This document shows positions 6,816 through 14,820 of a stretch of 26,554 nt of DNA, piece after piece; the stretch's first letter is position 1, and the number at the start of each line of letters is the position of its first letter. Location: positions 1-26,554 of the forward strand of contig CALCGT010000050.1 in assembly GCA_937901125.1 (NCBI GenBank). The letters are read 5' to 3'. The DNA comes from an uncultured Clostridia bacterium (GTDB taxonomy: Bacteria > Bacillota > Clostridia > Lachnospirales > Anaerotignaceae). The position numbers were made by a program, and so were the translations under genes. Below the pieces are notes generated by a model. That model ran no database searches. It worked only from the letters and a program-made list of their open reading frames with translations, and was not told the DNA's origin.

Positions 6816-8744
6816 TCATGCAAGATACATACGGGTAAAAAGCTCATAGGCATCGTGGATAGCATTACCGCCGTCGCCCACTTCGTTGGCATCGCCCACG
6901 ATGGCATAGCTCATCCGTTCATCCATCAGCCACATGGTCAGCTCCATATCCACATGGGAGGCGCTGCCCCCTGCCCAAATAACCGCATCTGCAGAAACAA
7001 ACATGGTCATGGCGCCGCCGATTTTTACAAAGAGCTTTCTGCCTTCCATCAATGTGGCTGTGGTCGTTGTCAAAAAGCTCACGTTCTTTTTCTTCAGATC
7101 GTTCAGCAGAGGACGAGCCATAGCCCCCATATCCATCCCCATCTTTTGATTGGGCTCGATGATCTTGATTTCCGGCTCTTCTGCCCTTTCTGCCAAATAT
7201 GCCGCTGTTTCCAGACCAATGGCACCGCCGCCAAGGATAACGACTTCCCCTTTCAGGATCTCCGCGATTTTTTCTTCCTCCATCTGCAAAACTTCCTGGG
7301 CTGAGAAATACTGTTCCCCCGGTAATCCTTCGATGGGCTGTTTTTCCGGCATGCTGCCCGTAGCCAAAACAGTGAAATATGGATTCTTTTCCTTTACAAG
7401 TTCCAGCGTAGCCTCCGTCTCCGTCAGGATGTTCACACCCAATTCTTCCAAAGTGTATTTCATATAATCGATGTATTTCAGGAAGTCCCCCTTCTTAGGA
7501 GGCAGAGCCGCCAGTCTCAGCTGACCGCCCAATTCCTTCTCTTTGCAGATCAAAGTAGTCTTAAAGCCTCTTTCTGCGGATTTCTTTGCCGCTTCCATGC
7601 CAGCAGGGCCGCCGCCAATGACAACACATTCCTTTCTGGTGGCGATTTTTCTGCGCTGATGCTCGAAATGTTCGTTGCCCGCTTCAGGGTTGAAGGCGCA
7701 GGAAAGTTCTTTTCCCTTCAATACATCCATGATGCATTTATTGCACCCCAGACAAGGCAGATAAGGCTTGCTCTCCTGCATCTTATTGGCAAAGGCAGGG
7801 TCTGCCAGAAAGGCTCTTGCTGTGCCGCAAAAATCGCAGAAACCTTCCGTCAAGATACGTTCTGCCGTTTCTTCGTCCTGAATACGGTTGCAGGCAATGA
7901 TGGGCACAGACAAATACTTTTTCAACACACCCGCAAAAGGCGCATAAGCCCCCTTGCTGACATGATAGGAGATCTGCTCGATGGGAGATTCATGCCAGCC
8001 GCCGGTGACCGTCACACCATCAATGCTGCCAGCCTCCTCCGCTTTTTTGCAAAAACGCAGGGTGTCCGCCAGTTCATAGCCGCCCTCTACCATCTGAGCC
8101 GCAGAAACCTTCACCAACACAGGATATTCCTCTACCGCTTCTCGTACGGCTGCCAGCACTTCCAAGGGATAGGTAATGCCGTTTTCGTTTTTATAGCCAT
8201 AGGTATCCTCTCTCAGGTTACTCAAAGGGGAGAAAAATTCAGAAAGCAGATAACCGGCAGAAGCGCTCACTTCCACCATATCTGCGCCGATTTCCTTACA
8301 CAAAACCGCCGCCTTTGCAAAGGCTTCTTTGGTATCTTCCAAATCTTCTGCCGTCATTTCCTTGGGCTCTGCTTTGAAAATGGGAGAAGCCACCGCAGAA
8401 GGTGCCAGCAAAGGCTTCTCACCGTGATTCTTTTCACTTTCATTGCGTCCGCAATGGAACAGCTGCACAATCAATTTACAATCATGGGCATGTACTCGAT
8501 CCACCAATGCTTTCAGGCTTTCCCGATCCACAGTCTCCGCATCATACATGCCCTTCAAAGCCCCTGCTTCATTGACCGCCAAAAGGCAGGTCACTGCCGC
8601 TGCGCCGCCCTTGGCTCTTTCTTCATAAAAGGCATAGTTCCGTTCCGTCAGTATATTGCTTTCCGAAAAGCCTGTGTGCATCGCCAGCATGATCCAGCGG
8701 TTTTTCAATTCCAACTCTCTGATTTTATATGGTGTGAATACCAT
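6816..8744 (-). CDS. Old-yellow-enzyme-type NAD(P)H oxidoreductase (FMN, FAD, 4Fe-4S)
   Basis: The 642-residue protein resembles 2,4-dienoyl-CoA reductase, 2-enoate reductase and the bile-acid enzymes BaiCD/BaiH. It has an FMN-binding TIM barrel (about 1-330) and cluster cysteines C331, C334, C337 and C349 (CxxCxxC-x11-C). A Rossmann FAD motif, VIGGGPAG (375-382), is followed by a second dinucleotide motif, LGGGAIGLETAA (about 505-516). Y165 (in GYLLSEF) and H251 (in GGWHES) match the catalytic pair of the E. coli FadH type. So electrons should pass from NAD(P)H through FAD and the cluster to FMN and then to an activated C=C bond. The substrate cannot be inferred. GGAGGAATG precedes the ATG. 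It stands alone, after the terminator at 8810-8844, with no acyl-CoA or bile-acid genes nearby. Confidence 0.9.
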   Translation of the reverse strand: MVFTPYKIRELELKNRWIMLAMHTGFSESNILTERNYAFYEERAKGGAAAVTCLLAVNEAGALKGMYDAETVDRESLKALVDRVHAHDCKLIVQLFHCGRNESEKNHGEKPLLAPSAVASPIFKAEPKEMTAEDLEDTKEAFAKAAVLCKEIGADMVEVSASAGYLLSEFFSPLSNLREDTYGYKNENGITYPLEVLAAVREAVEEYPVLVKVSAAQMVEGGYELADTLRFCKKAEEAGSIDGVTVTGGWHESPIEQISYHVSKGAYAPFAGVLKKYLSVPIIACNRIQDEETAERILTEGFCDFCGTARAFLADPAFANKMQESKPYLPCLGCNKCIMDVLKGKELSCAFNPEAGNEHFEHQRRKIATRKECVVIGGGPAGMEAAKKSAERGFKTTLICKEKELGGQLRLAALPPKKGDFLKYIDYMKYTLEELGVNILTETEATLELVKEKNPYFTVLATGSMPEKQPIEGLPGEQYFSAQEVLQMEEEKIAEILKGEVVILGGGAIGLETAAYLAERAEEPEIKIIEPNQKMGMDMGAMARPLLNDLKKKNVSFLTTTTATLMEGRKLFVKIGGAMTMFVSADAVIWAGGSASHVDMELTMWLMDERMSYAIVGDANEVGDGGNAIHDAYELFTRMYLA

Positions 8745-8809
8745 GTTTCATTCCTCCATTCTGCCTTTAGCATATCACATCTGTATATTTTTTTCCACAA
8801 AAAAGAAAG

Positions 8810-8844
8810 GGCGGCAAAGCCTGTTAAAAACAAGCTTTCCCGCC
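8810..8844 (-). terminator. Strong terminator of the sugar uptake operon
   Basis: Outer arms ggcggcaaagc (8810-8820) and gctttcccgcc (8834-8844) pair with one mismatch, and the stem continues inward for about five pairs to a 3-nt loop. A T-rich run follows on the minus strand (8798-8809). It separates the MsmK-type gene from the reductase gene. Confidence 0.88.
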
Positions 8845-8919
8845 AAAAGGAAGAGACGTATATCATTTAGAAATATCATAGCCCCTTCCGGATCTATGCC
8901 TTGGTTTTCTCCGATTTTA

Positions 8920-10098
8920 TCAAAACTCAAGGTTTTTCTCTGTTTCTTTATCGAAAACATTTACGTTTTTGCCGCGGAATGTAAAGGAAACCGTTGCACC
9001 GATGGAGAAATCCATATTTTCCTCATGGATATCATTCATCTGTACGATGACGATGCTGTCCTGACCGCAGGCATTCACATGCAGATGGATAGCAGAACCC
9101 ATCATTTCGCTTACATCCACTGTACCATGGATCATCTGGCTTACATCGCCCTTCAGCTGGATATGTTCAGGACGAACACCCAGTGTGATGGACTGAGGTT
9201 TTACATCATTTTTCGCCAGGTTTGCCTGTTTATCCTCAGACAGAACCACCTTTGCCCCATCCAGAACCACAGCATATTTGCCGTCCTCTTTCACCAGTTC
9301 CGCATCATAGAAGTTCATCTGGGGCATGCCAATGAAGCCGGCAACGAATTTATTGGCAGGATGGTCGAATACTTCCTGGGGTGTGCCGATCTGCTGTACC
9401 ACGCCGTCACGCATAATAACGATTCTATCGCCCAGTGTCATGGCTTCTGTCTGGTCATGGGTAACGTAAATAAATGTGGTATCGATTCTCTGACGCAGCT
9501 TGATGATTTCTGCACGCATCTGATTACGCAGCTTTGCGTCCAGGTTGGACAGAGGTTCGTCCATCAGGAATACCTTGGGGTTTCTTACGATGGCACGACC
9601 GATGGCCACACGCTGCCGCTGTCCGCCGGAAAGGGCTTTAGGCTTTCTGTCCAGATACTGTGTGATATCCAGGATTTCCGCTGCTTCGCGGACTTTTTTA
9701 TCGATTTCCTCTTTGGGCAGCTTTCTCATTTTCAGGGAAAACGCCATGTTATCGTATACCGTCATGTGGGGATACAGAGCATAGCTCTGGAAAACCATGG
9801 CAATGTCTCTGTCCTTAGGGGCTACATAGTTGACTTTAACGCCATCAATGAGCAGTTCCCCGCCGCTGATCTCTTCCAGACCAGCAACCATACGCAGTGT
9901 TGTGGATTTCCCGCAGCCGGAAGGACCAACCAATACGATAAATTCTTTATCGGCAATTTCCAGATTGAAATCTTCTACAGCCACAACGCCTTCCGCTGTA
10001 ATCTTCAGATTGGATTTCTTTTCGGGTTCGCCTTTTTTCTTCTTTTTCTGTGCGTTAGGATAAATTTTTTTGATATTTTTCAGCGTTACGCTTGCCAT
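8920..10098 (-). CDS. msmK: Sugar ABC transporter ATPase, MsmK/UgpC type
   Basis: This cytoplasmic ATPase powers carbohydrate ABC importers. The 392-residue protein has Walker A GPSGCGKST (58-66), Q-loop Q104, signature LSGGQ (156-160), Walker B VFLMDEP (about 176-182) and switch H214. A C-terminal regulatory MalK-like domain (about 240-392) follows. An unusual Lys-rich insertion (about residues 16-34) sits between the first strand and the core. The frame is open further upstream, but the ATG at 10098 has AAGGAG upstream and gives the conserved ASVTLKNI start. It overlaps the malQ end by 13 bases. In Firmicutes one such ATPase often serves several importers, so it may not be dedicated to this one. 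Confidence 0.93.
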   Translation of the reverse strand: MASVTLKNIKKIYPNAQKKKKKGEPEKKSNLKITAEGVVAVEDFNLEIADKEFIVLVGPSGCGKSTTLRMVAGLEEISGGELLIDGVKVNYVAPKDRDIAMVFQSYALYPHMTVYDNMAFSLKMRKLPKEEIDKKVREAAEILDITQYLDRKPKALSGGQRQRVAIGRAIVRNPKVFLMDEPLSNLDAKLRNQMRAEIIKLRQRIDTTFIYVTHDQTEAMTLGDRIVIMRDGVVQQIGTPQEVFDHPANKFVAGFIGMPQMNFYDAELVKEDGKYAVVLDGAKVVLSEDKQANLAKNDVKPQSITLGVRPEHIQLKGDVSQMIHGTVDVSEMMGSAIHLHVNACGQDSIVIVQMNDIHEENMDFSIGATVSFTFRGKNVNVFDKETEKNLEF

Positions 10099-11585
10099 TT
10101 TTTGCTGCTCCTTCCATAAAGCCGAGTCATTTGGGCAATCTTTGCGGTTAGTTCCTCCGTAATCTGGCCTTCTGTCAATCTCCACTGCCAGTTACCGCCC
10201 AAGGTACTGGGGGTATTCATGCGGGCCTCTGCACCAAGACCCAGGAAATCCTGCATCTGTGCCACAAACAGCTCCGCAACAGAACTCATGCCGCCTCTGA
10301 GGATGCCCCAATGGAAGCCCTCCTCCTCGTTCAAACCAAGATATTTGATCGCCATAGCAATATCTTCGGAGGCTGCGGCATCCTTCCATGCCATCACGGT
10401 TTCATTATCATGGGTGCCTACATAGCATACACAATGGGATGTATAGGTATGCGGCAAATAGTCACTGGGTTCACGGGAATCGAAGGCAAATTCCAAAACC
10501 TTCATCCCGGGAAATTCAGAATCCTTCAAAAGCTGCTGTACTTCCGGTGTCAGATAGCCCAAGTCCTCCGCAATAAAGGAAACATAGGGGAACCAGTTTT
10601 TCAGCACAGAAACCAAATCCATGCCAGGGCCTTTTACCCAACGGCCGTTTTTCGCATTGGTATCTCCATAGGGCACCGCCCAGTAGCTTTCCAATCCACG
10701 GAAATGGTCGATACGCAAAACATCATACAGCTTTGCTGCCCCGTCGATTCTGCGGATCCACCAACCATAGCCGTCCGCCTTCATGGCATCCCAATCGTAA
10801 AGAGGATTGCCCCAAAGCTGTCCATCGGCACTGAAGGCATCGGGAGGCACACCAGAAACTTCATAGGGTATATTTTTTTCATCCAGCTGGAAAAACTTCG
10901 GTTCTGCCCAAACATCAGCAGAATCCATAGCCACATAAATGGGCATATCCCCGATGATGCCGATGCCCTTTTCCTTGGCGTAAAAACGCAGGGCGTTCCA
11001 CTGACAGAAGAACAGATACTGGATGTAGATAAACAATTCGATATCTTCTGCCAGTTCTCGGCGGTATTTTGCCAAAGCATCTTCTTTCCTCAGGCGGATG
11101 TCTTCATCCTCCCATTCTGTCCATGCTTTCATGCCGAAATGGCGTTTCAATGCCATATACAGGGCATAATCAGGAAGCCAGCTTTTATTTTCTTCTGTAA
11201 AGCTTTCAATTTCTTCTGCATCTTTTTCCCAGCCGCGCTGCTTTGCTTTTTCCAGCAGATCGAAGCGGCCTTCGTAAATTTTCTTATAATCTACTTTTGC
11301 AGGATCGCTGACCCAATCCATAGCATCGATTTCCGCCTGTTCCAGCAGACCTTCTTTGCAGAGGGTCTCCAGATCGACAAAATAGGGGTTGCCTGCAAAA
11401 GTGGAAAAGCTCTGATACGGAGAATCCCCATAGCTGGTAGGCCCAACGGGAAGGATCTGCCACCATTTCTGTTCGGCTTTCACCAAAAAGTCGATGAAAT
11501 CATAGGCGGCTTTCCCCATAGAACCAATACCAAAGGGAGAAGGCAATGCAGAAATCGGCAGCAAAATGCCGGAACTTCTTTCCAT
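10086..11585 (-). CDS. malQ: 4-alpha-glucanotransferase (amylomaltase, GH77)
   Basis: MalQ transfers glucan segments between maltodextrins in the cytoplasm, releasing glucose and making longer chains for a phosphorylase. The 499-residue protein is a compact bacterial amylomaltase. The GH77 catalytic residues are visible: nucleophile D293 in VLRIDHFRG, acid/base E340 in IAEDLG, and D393 in GTHDNET. An in-frame GTG lies two codons upstream, but AAGGAGG is correctly spaced only for the ATG at 11585. It starts 12 nt after the permease stop and overlaps the ATPase start by 13 bases. Its position inside the transporter operon says the imported sugar is probably a maltodextrin. No phosphorylase or glucosidase is present in the window. 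Confidence 0.95.
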   Translation of the reverse strand: MERSSGILLPISALPSPFGIGSMGKAAYDFIDFLVKAEQKWWQILPVGPTSYGDSPYQSFSTFAGNPYFVDLETLCKEGLLEQAEIDAMDWVSDPAKVDYKKIYEGRFDLLEKAKQRGWEKDAEEIESFTEENKSWLPDYALYMALKRHFGMKAWTEWEDEDIRLRKEDALAKYRRELAEDIELFIYIQYLFFCQWNALRFYAKEKGIGIIGDMPIYVAMDSADVWAEPKFFQLDEKNIPYEVSGVPPDAFSADGQLWGNPLYDWDAMKADGYGWWIRRIDGAAKLYDVLRIDHFRGLESYWAVPYGDTNAKNGRWVKGPGMDLVSVLKNWFPYVSFIAEDLGYLTPEVQQLLKDSEFPGMKVLEFAFDSREPSDYLPHTYTSHCVCYVGTHDNETVMAWKDAAASEDIAMAIKYLGLNEEEGFHWGILRGGMSSVAELFVAQMQDFLGLGAEARMNTPSTLGGNWQWRLTEGQITEELTAKIAQMTRLYGRSSKKWQA

Positions 11586-11597
11586 AGCCACCCCTCC

Positions 11598-12458
11598 TTA
11601 GCCTTTGACTGCACCTGCCAGAACACCTTTGATGATATGTTTCTGACCCAACAGATAGATGATAACAACAGGCAGGACGGTCATAACGATACAAGCCATC
11701 ATAGGCCCCATTTCCACTCGGCCATAGCTGCCGCGAAAATACTGGATCAGCATTGGAATCGTTCTGTATTTCTTGATATCCAATACCAGTGTGGGCAGCA
11801 GATAGTCATTCCATACCCACATGGTTTCCAGCACGCCAACAGAAATCATGGTAGGCTTCAGCAGAGGGAATACCACTTTAAAGTAGGTCTGCAAAGGGTT
11901 GCAGCCATCGATCATTGCCGCTTCTTCCAGTTCCAAAGGAATGGACTTCACGAAACCGGAGAACATGAATACCGCCAAGCCTGCACCGAAACCAAGGTAG
12001 ATAAAGCAGATGGTCCAGGGGGTATTGAAGCGCAGACCGAAAATATTCAGGCTATCCGCTGTCTGGGACAGGGTGAACATTACCATCTGGAAAGGTACTA
12101 CCATAGAAAATGCACAAAGCATATAAATCAGTTTCGACAGTTTGGAATTGACTCTTGTGATATACCATGCACACATGGAGCAGCACAGCAGAATCAATGC
12201 TACAGAAGAGATGGTGATGAAGGCACTATAGCCGAAGCTCTTCAAAAAGCCTTGGGCACCCAGTGCATTGATATAGTTTGTAAAGCCTGCAAAGGTTTCC
12301 GCTGTGGGCAGGGTGAAGGTTTCCGCTGTAGTAATTGCAGTTTCCTTTTTTAAGGAGTTCATAACCACCATAACGATGGGATACATATACAGCACACAGA
12401 TGATAGAGAAGAAAATGGTGCCCAGTGTACTGCCCATGGATTTTTTTGTCTTGTTCAT
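11598..12458 (-). CDS. Carbohydrate ABC transporter permease, MalG type
   Basis: This 286-residue inner-membrane permease has about six hydrophobic segments. The EAA loop (EEAAMIDGCNPLQTYFKVV, roughly residues 178-196) is the contact site for the ATPase. The N-terminal MYPIVMVVMNSLK segment is typical of the MalG/AmyC/MsmG group. Its ATG shares one base with the stop of the MalF-type gene (TAATG), and AAGGAGG lies inside that gene's end, so the two are translationally coupled. It should pair with the upstream permease in a heterodimer. The substrate is inferred from malQ, not from this protein. Confidence 0.94.
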   Translation of the reverse strand: MNKTKKSMGSTLGTIFFSIICVLYMYPIVMVVMNSLKKETAITTAETFTLPTAETFAGFTNYINALGAQGFLKSFGYSAFITISSVALILLCCSMCAWYITRVNSKLSKLIYMLCAFSMVVPFQMVMFTLSQTADSLNIFGLRFNTPWTICFIYLGFGAGLAVFMFSGFVKSIPLELEEAAMIDGCNPLQTYFKVVFPLLKPTMISVGVLETMWVWNDYLLPTLVLDIKKYRTIPMLIQYFRGSYGRVEMGPMMACIVMTVLPVVIIYLLGQKHIIKGVLAGAVKG

Positions 12459-13309
12459 TACTGCTGCACCTCCTTAGAACGTGTTGCTTTCAGCTGTGTC
12501 AAGCCAATGATAACGACCAGAATGAAGAAGATCACAGCTTTTGCCTGACCAATGCCCTTCCAGGCTGCACCGGCACGGGCATAGAAGGTGTAGAAAATAT
12601 TCAGAGCCATCATTTCTGTGGTATGGGCAGGGTCACCTGCTGTCAAGGACAGGTTCTGGTCGAAGAGCTTGAATGCGTTGGTGATGGTCAGGAATAGGCA
12701 GATAGTGATAGAAGGCATAACCATAGGCAGTTTTACCTTCAGCAATGTCTGCCAGTTATTCGCGCCGTCGATGGCCGCTGCTTCCATCAGATCAGGAGGT
12801 ACGTTCTGCAGACCGGCAACGTAAATGATCATCATATAACCAATCTGCTGCCAGCAAAGCAGGATAACCAGACCCCAATAGCCTGCCGGTGTATTCAGAG
12901 CCAGCAGAGGTTCGCCCATTTTCATCAGCACCGCATTGAACAGGGTCTGCCAAATATACCCCAGCACGATACCGCCAATCAGGTTGGGCATAAAGAAAAC
13001 AGTTCTGAAAATGTTTGTACCCTTCAGTTCTTTTGTCAACGCCAAAGCGATAGCAAAGGCTGTCACATTGATGATGAGGGTTGCCACGATCACAAAGGCA
13101 ACTGTGAACCAGAAGGAATCGATAAAGGATGTATCAGCGAATGCCTTCGCATAGTTGCCAAGGCCGACCCATTTGGCGTTGTCTACTGTCGTAAACTGAC
13201 AGAAAGACAGGTATAAGCCATGGAGGAAGGGCCAAATAAACCCTACGCAAAAGGCCGCCAGTGTGGGAGCCACAAATATAGGAAACCACCTTTTTAAAGC
13301 TTTCTCCAC
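12458..13309 (-). CDS. Carbohydrate ABC transporter permease, MalF type
   Basis: The 283-residue protein has about six membrane segments and the EAA loop (MEAAAIDGANNWQTLLKVKLP, around residues 175-195). Its opening KRWFPIFVAPTLAAFCVGF is the usual first segment of short MalF-like permeases such as MsmF/AmyD, which lack the large periplasmic loop of E. coli MalF. The start codon is GTG at 13309; no in-frame ATG lies nearby and the ribosome site is weak. Expression may therefore be lower than that of the binding protein upstream. It ends with a one-base overlap on the next permease gene. Confidence 0.92.
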   Translation of the reverse strand: MEKALKRWFPIFVAPTLAAFCVGFIWPFLHGLYLSFCQFTTVDNAKWVGLGNYAKAFADTSFIDSFWFTVAFVIVATLIINVTAFAIALALTKELKGTNIFRTVFFMPNLIGGIVLGYIWQTLFNAVLMKMGEPLLALNTPAGYWGLVILLCWQQIGYMMIIYVAGLQNVPPDLMEAAAIDGANNWQTLLKVKLPMVMPSITICLFLTITNAFKLFDQNLSLTAGDPAHTTEMMALNIFYTFYARAGAAWKGIGQAKAVIFFILVVIIGLTQLKATRSKEVQQ

Positions 13310-13360
13310 GGTAGTTCATCTCACTTTCTGTTGGAATTTCAGGGGATGTTTGTTTATAAA

Positions 13361-13388
13361 GAATGGGGAAGCTGCTGCTCCCCCACTC
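13361..13388 (-). other. Intercistronic hairpin between binding protein and permease genes
   Basis: Arms gaatgggg/ccccactc (13361-13368 and 13381-13388) and aagc/gctc (13369-13372 and 13377-13380) form a 12-bp stem with wobble pairs and a 4-nt loop. Only a short T-run follows on the minus strand. Such hairpins after a binding-protein gene commonly protect its mRNA 3' end or cause partial termination, so more binding protein than permease is made. Confidence 0.65.
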
Positions 13389-13424
13389 TTTTTCTTTTAC
13401 ACAATGTGTCGTTCGTTGGAAATA

Positions 13425-14750
13425 TTAGCTGTTTGCCAGCTGATATTCTGTTGCCCAACCATCAACGAATGCGGAAACAACTGCAGCCCAGTTGTCGTCT
13501 GTCTGGTCAGCAGCATAAGCTGTTAGAGCAGAACCAACGCCGTTTTTCCATTCTTCGGAAGGCATTGTAGGGAAGTTCCAGGATACAGGTGTTTTGCCTG
13601 CTGCTGTCATTTCAGCATCCTGTTTTACGAACAGGTTGGAGGATTCCAGAGCATCCTTGAAAGGAATTACAAAGCCCATGCCTGCTTCGCCGCTGGGCAT
13701 TGCGCCTTCGCCGCCGCACATGGCTGTTGTACCAACTTCGCTGGTTACGCACCAGTTCATGAAGTCCAGTGTAGCCTGGATATCAGCTTCAGATGCTTTG
13801 TTGTTTACACACCAGTAGTTTTCTGTACCTGTGCACAGGCCCTGATTTGCTTCATCGCCAACACCGAAATAGATGGGGATCATAGCTAGGTCTTCATCTG
13901 TGAATTTGCTTTCGCCAACCAGATTGCCATATTCCCAGGAACCATTCTGGAAGAATACAGCCTTGCCAGCCAGGAATTCGTTTCTGGAGTCATCACCTGT
14001 CTTAGCGGACAGTTCTGCGGGGCTGCATGTGCTGTTGTTGATATACAGATCCCACATTGCACGGTAGTTGTCCAGATATGTGCCTTTGATTGCATCTGTT
14101 GCGCCAATGCCATCTGCCTGATATTCGAAGTAGATGGGCAGGTTAGCCAGATGTGTTTTGAATCTCCAGTCGGAAGAGCTGTCCATACCTGCGGAAGTGA
14201 ATGCTGCGAAGCCCAGTTCGTCTTTACGAGCTGTGATATCTTCTGCAACTGCCTTCAGTGTTTCAAAGGATGTGATATCTTCTACGGAGTAGCCTGCTTT
14301 TTCTAGCAGTGTTTTGTTTGTGATAATACCATAGGATTCGATTACATAAGCGATACCTGCTACGGAACCATCTTCATTTTTCAGTGCATACGCATCGCTT
14401 GTCAGCTGACTCAGTACATCTGTGCCTGTCAGGTCATAGCAGTAATCTGCCCAGTTTTTCAGACCAACGGGACCGTTTACCTGGAACAGTGTGGGTGCAT
14501 CAGATTTACCCATTTCTGCCATCAGTGTTGTTTCATAGTCGCCGGATGCTGCTGTAACAACTGTTACAGGCACACCTGTTTCTTCTTCGTATACCTTTGC
14601 CAGTTCCTGCCACTGAGCATCCTGCTCGGGCTTGAAGTTCAGGTAGTATACGCTTGCTGTGTCGTCGCTGGATGCTGTTTCAGAACTGCCGCATGCCGCC
14701 AGACCTGCACACATAACCAGAGACATCATAAGTGCAAATACTCTTTTCAT
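13425..14750 (-). CDS. Extracellular sugar-binding lipoprotein of ABC importer
   Basis: This is the solute-binding component, anchored outside the membrane. The 441-residue protein has a lipoprotein signal: positive start (MKR), hydrophobic core and lipobox LAAC with C20 as the lipid-modified residue. An Ser/Thr/Asp-rich linker follows. The mature part has the two-lobed fold composition of the MalE/MsmE-like cluster-1 family, with many aromatic residues for sugar stacking. An in-frame ATG at 14768 exists, but AAAGGGAG is spaced correctly for the ATG at 14750. It is the first structural gene after the regulator, and a hairpin follows it. Maltodextrin as ligand is inferred from the downstream malQ. 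Confidence 0.94.
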   Translation of the reverse strand: MKRVFALMMSLVMCAGLAACGSSETASSDDTASVYYLNFKPEQDAQWQELAKVYEEETGVPVTVVTAASGDYETTLMAEMGKSDAPTLFQVNGPVGLKNWADYCYDLTGTDVLSQLTSDAYALKNEDGSVAGIAYVIESYGIITNKTLLEKAGYSVEDITSFETLKAVAEDITARKDELGFAAFTSAGMDSSSDWRFKTHLANLPIYFEYQADGIGATDAIKGTYLDNYRAMWDLYINNSTCSPAELSAKTGDDSRNEFLAGKAVFFQNGSWEYGNLVGESKFTDEDLAMIPIYFGVGDEANQGLCTGTENYWCVNNKASEADIQATLDFMNWCVTSEVGTTAMCGGEGAMPSGEAGMGFVIPFKDALESSNLFVKQDAEMTAAGKTPVSWNFPTMPSEEWKNGVGSALTAYAADQTDDNWAAVVSAFVDGWATEYQLANS

Positions 14751-14796
14751 GTTACATCTCCCTTTCATTCTTTATTTTGTTTAAAAATATATTTCC

Positions 14797-14815
14797 ATAT
14801 CCTCTTTCAGGATAT
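14797..14815 (-). other. Short hairpin between regulator and binding protein genes
   Basis: Arms atatcc (14797-14802) and ggatat (14810-14815) with a 7-nt loop lie in the 70-bp gap between the two genes. A T-rich stretch follows several bases later on the minus strand. It may be a weak terminator of the regulator gene or chance. No clear promoter for the binding-protein gene could be picked in this gap. Confidence 0.3.
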
Positions 14816-14820
14816 AAAAA

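Noticed and set aside
7659..8870. A 403-codon plus-strand open frame opposite the reductase
   Set aside because: It is antisense to a gene with full cofactor motifs and runs through the terminator at 8810-8844.
8656..10119. A 487-codon plus-strand open frame opposite the MsmK-type ATPase
   Set aside because: It mirrors a complete ATPase gene and crosses that operon's terminator; no start signal or domain is visible.
10311..12353. A 680-codon plus-strand open frame opposite malQ and the MalG-type permease
   Set aside because: It lies fully antisense to two genes with intact catalytic and EAA motifs. Its translation is rich in Cys, His, Phe and Gln without domain-like segments, and no ribosome site fits. 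Long antisense frames arise from the codon bias of the real genes.
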